From Azolla caroliniana (taxonomy: Eukaryota; Polypodiophyta), in the NCBI GenBank assembly GCA_043228905.1, contig JBHGNT010000018.1, positions 5,890,001-5,954,000 of the forward strand: a stretch of DNA of 64,000 nt. The letters are read 5' to 3'. This document shows positions 62,275-64,000 of this stretch, piece by piece (positions within the stretch are counted from its first letter, which is position 1; every line of letters begins with the position of its first letter). A program made the position numbers and the translations under genes. The notes beneath the pieces were generated by a model. The model had not been told where the DNA came from, did no database searches, and worked only from the letters and a program-made list of their open reading frames with translations.

Positions 62275-64000
62275 ATTATTTGCGGTTATACATGCGCTCA
62301 AAACATGGCGCCATTATCTTTATGGAAATCGCTTTGTGGTAACTACGGACCACGAGTCCTTGAAATATTTTTGTGACCAACAAGACCTGAAAGGTCGTAA
62401 GGCACGATGGGCTGATCTCATCCAGGACTTTGATTTTTCCATACGATATCGTAAAGGTTCCATGAATACTGTCGCTGATGCACTAAGTCGCATCCGTGAA
62501 GTTAACATGCTTAGCTTCACTGAAATAACATCAGATCTTTATGATCACCTTCGAGGAAAGTATCCTGATGACAATTATTTTGCAAAATACTGGGCAAGAG
62601 TCGAGTCTGGAACAGACACCACCACACCCTCGAAGGAATACTTCCACATTGCTAACGGTCTGCTCTACCGTAATGGGAAGGTTTGTGTTCCAGATTTACC
62701 TGAGGTCAAAAAGAGAATTCTTTTTGAATGCCATGATGCACCCTCAGCAAGGCACCCTGGAATACATCGTACACTCGTTCTCATCTCCACTCAATTTTAT
62801 TGGCCTAAGATGCGTCCTGACATACATAGCTATGTGACTAAATGTCACCAATGTCAGGTTAACAAAGCCGAGCGACTTAAAGCCGCAGGACTTTTACATC
62901 CCTTGGACATTCCCAATAATAAGTGGGAAAGTATATCCATGGATTTTATTGTTAGCCTTCCTCGCACCCAAAAAGGTCATGATGCCATATGGGTTGTGGT
63001 TGACAGACTAACTAAAATGGCCAGATTTATTGCTACTAAAACCACGGTAACAGCTCCTGAATTGGCTTACCAATTCGTTGATGAGTTATTTCGTTTTTAC
63101 GGGTTACCGATGGATATCGTGAGTGACCGAGATCCGAAGTTTACTAGTGACTTCTGGACGCAAGTCTTTAAGAAGTTAGAAACTACGTTGAGCATGAGCT
63201 CCACGGATCATCCTCAATCCGATGGACAGACAGAACGAGTAAATCAAATTATTGAGGACATGCTTCGAGCATACGTTGGTGCAAAACCAACAAAATGGGA
63301 ACGTTACCTCCCAATTTTGGAGTTTGCTTATAACAGCTCCAAGCATACGTCGACGGGATATAGTCCTTTTATGTTGATGTATGGATTTCAGCCACGAGCC
63401 CCGATTGATGTTAATATACATCATGATGAGTTGCGAAGTACGCAAAACTTTCTTCGGGATATGCAAGATATGTTGCATATTGCACGGGATAATATAAAAA
63501 CAGCTCAAGATAGAGCGCGTTTTTATGCCGATCATCACAGGCAACCTCGTGTATTCAGCCCTGGACAGAAGGTATTTTTACGTGTACCTCACAATTCTAA
63601 GACATTGTCTACGGGTAAGTGCGCTAAGTTAGCCCCACGGTTTTGTGGACCTTTTACAGTCCTCAAACGCATTGGATCATCAGCCTATCGTCTCGCTCTT
63701 CCCGATGGTGTTGGAATCCATCCAGTCTTTCATGTAAGTCGTCTAAAAGAACTTCTAGGTTCTGGCGACAATACAGTTACAACTGAAACTCTGGTTACTT
63801 CTGAAGATTTATCTTCTAAACCACATGTACCAGAAAGAATTCTCGATGTTAAAACAAAAAAATTACGTGCTAAGGAAATCCGAGAATTTAAAATAAAATG
63901 GATGGATAAATCAATCAAAGATGCCACATGGGAATGCGAAACGACTCTCAGAACTAAATTCCCTAACTTTCCATTGCAAGAGTGCAATGTTTTAAAGAGG
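62270..64000 (+). CDS. RNase H-integrase-chromodomain fragment, open to window end
   Basis: A 577-codon frame without stops. It begins in RNase H ([31 protein letters not shown]) and continues through the integrase zinc finger ([12 protein letters not shown] ... CHQC), the catalytic core ([34 protein letters not shown]) and the C-terminal domain to the chromodomain-like [13 protein letters not shown] ... KDATWE. The ATG at 62270 is created at the junction (AAATGGAATT) and is not the native start. The frame leaves the window at the position equivalent to 33899, just before the purine tract of chromovirus 2. The homologous gene at 29487-33920 has stops where this one reads through. Confidence 0.88.
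   Translation, partial: MELFAVIHALKTWRHYLYGNRFVVTTDHESLKYFCDQQDLKGRKARWADLIQDFDFSIRYRKGSMNTVADALSRIREVNMLSFTEITSDLYDHLRGKYPDDNYFAKYWARVESGTDTTTPSKEYFHIANGLLYRNGKVCVPDLPEVKKRILFECHDAPSARHPGIHRTLVLISTQFYWPKMRPDIHSYVTKCHQCQVNKAERLKAAGLLHPLDIPNNKWESISMDFIVSLPRTQKGHDAIWVVVDRLTKMARFIATKTTVTAPELAYQFVDELFRFYGLPMDIVSDRDPKFTSDFWTQVFKKLETTLSMSSTDHPQSDGQTERVNQIIEDMLRAYVGAKPTKWERYLPILEFAYNSSKHTSTGYSPFMLMYGFQPRAPIDVNIHHDELRSTQNFLRDMQDMLHIARDNIKTAQDRARFYADHHRQPRVFSPGQKVFLRVPHNSKTLSTGKCAKLAPRFCGPFTVLKRIGSSAYRLALPDGVGIHPVFHVSRLKELLGSGDNTVTTETLVTSEDLSSKPHVPERILDVKTKKLRAKEIREFKIKWMDKSIKDATWECETTLRTKFPNFPLQECNVLKR

Larger units (their letters stand above)
58562..64000. mobile_element. rearranged copy of chromovirus 2 family
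   Basis: Four segments of one element family in alternating orientation: 58562-61055 minus (gag to RNase H), 61056-61199 plus (start of gag), 61200-62274 minus (protease end to RT, a second copy), 62275-64000 plus (RNase H to chromodomain). LTRs are not in the window. Compared with 27349-34361 it lacks that copy's nonsense codons. Confidence 0.9.

Overview
This is eukaryotic, almost certainly land-plant, nuclear DNA. The evidence is the set of plant-type LTR retrotransposon lineages (Ty1/copia and Ty3/gypsy, including chromoviruses), LTRs with TATA boxes and tRNA-type primer sites, and nuclear-style tRNA genes with internal A and B boxes and an upstream CAA motif as in plant Pol III genes. 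The species cannot be named from the sequence. No ordinary protein-coding host gene was found. Every long reading frame belongs to a retrotransposon.

The main feature is a tandem array of tRNA-Leu(UAG)-derived genes, all on the minus strand. I count 85 full-length or recognisable partial copies plus one small fragment, in three blocks: 2788-11491 (29 copies), 40453-43042 (10) and 48095-58461 (46). Each monomer is an 80-nt tRNA unit plus an AT-rich spacer. Block 1 is old and diverged, with monomers mostly about 332 bp (276 and 267 bp variants). Block 2 is mostly about 240 bp. Block 3 mixes about 240, 229 and 185 bp monomers, contains eleven copies identical over all 80 nt, and has higher-order repeats: a 19-monomer, 4.34-kb unit, and 5-monomer units of 1.13-1.18 kb. 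Sub-families carry changed anticodons (AAG, GAG, UUG, AAU).

The blocks are separated by transposons. Position 1-2643 is the 3' part of copia element A, followed by a tRNA-like dispersed repeat. From 11492 to 40452 lies a nested stack. Ty3/gypsy element B (5' LTR at 11492, tRNA-Asp-like primer site) entered 6 bp upstream of a tRNA copy and is itself split by a chromovirus (13206-18778). Next come a solo copia LTR (24015-24796) and a minus-strand copia element C. C is split at 26195-39286 by GC-rich Ty3/gypsy element D, which is split in turn by a second chromovirus (27349-34361). Copia element E (43043-48094) separates blocks 2 and 3.

A run of exactly 100 N (58462-58561) ends block 3. Beyond it, 58562-64000 is a mosaic of the second chromovirus family: alternating minus- and plus-strand segments joined at 2-5 base microhomologies, with a 1080-bp internal duplication. 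This could be a real rearrangement or an assembly error.

The retrotransposons are mostly dead. Typical lesions are scattered nonsense codons, frameshifts, lost catalytic residues and missing LTRs. The only long undamaged frames are in the mosaic after the gap.
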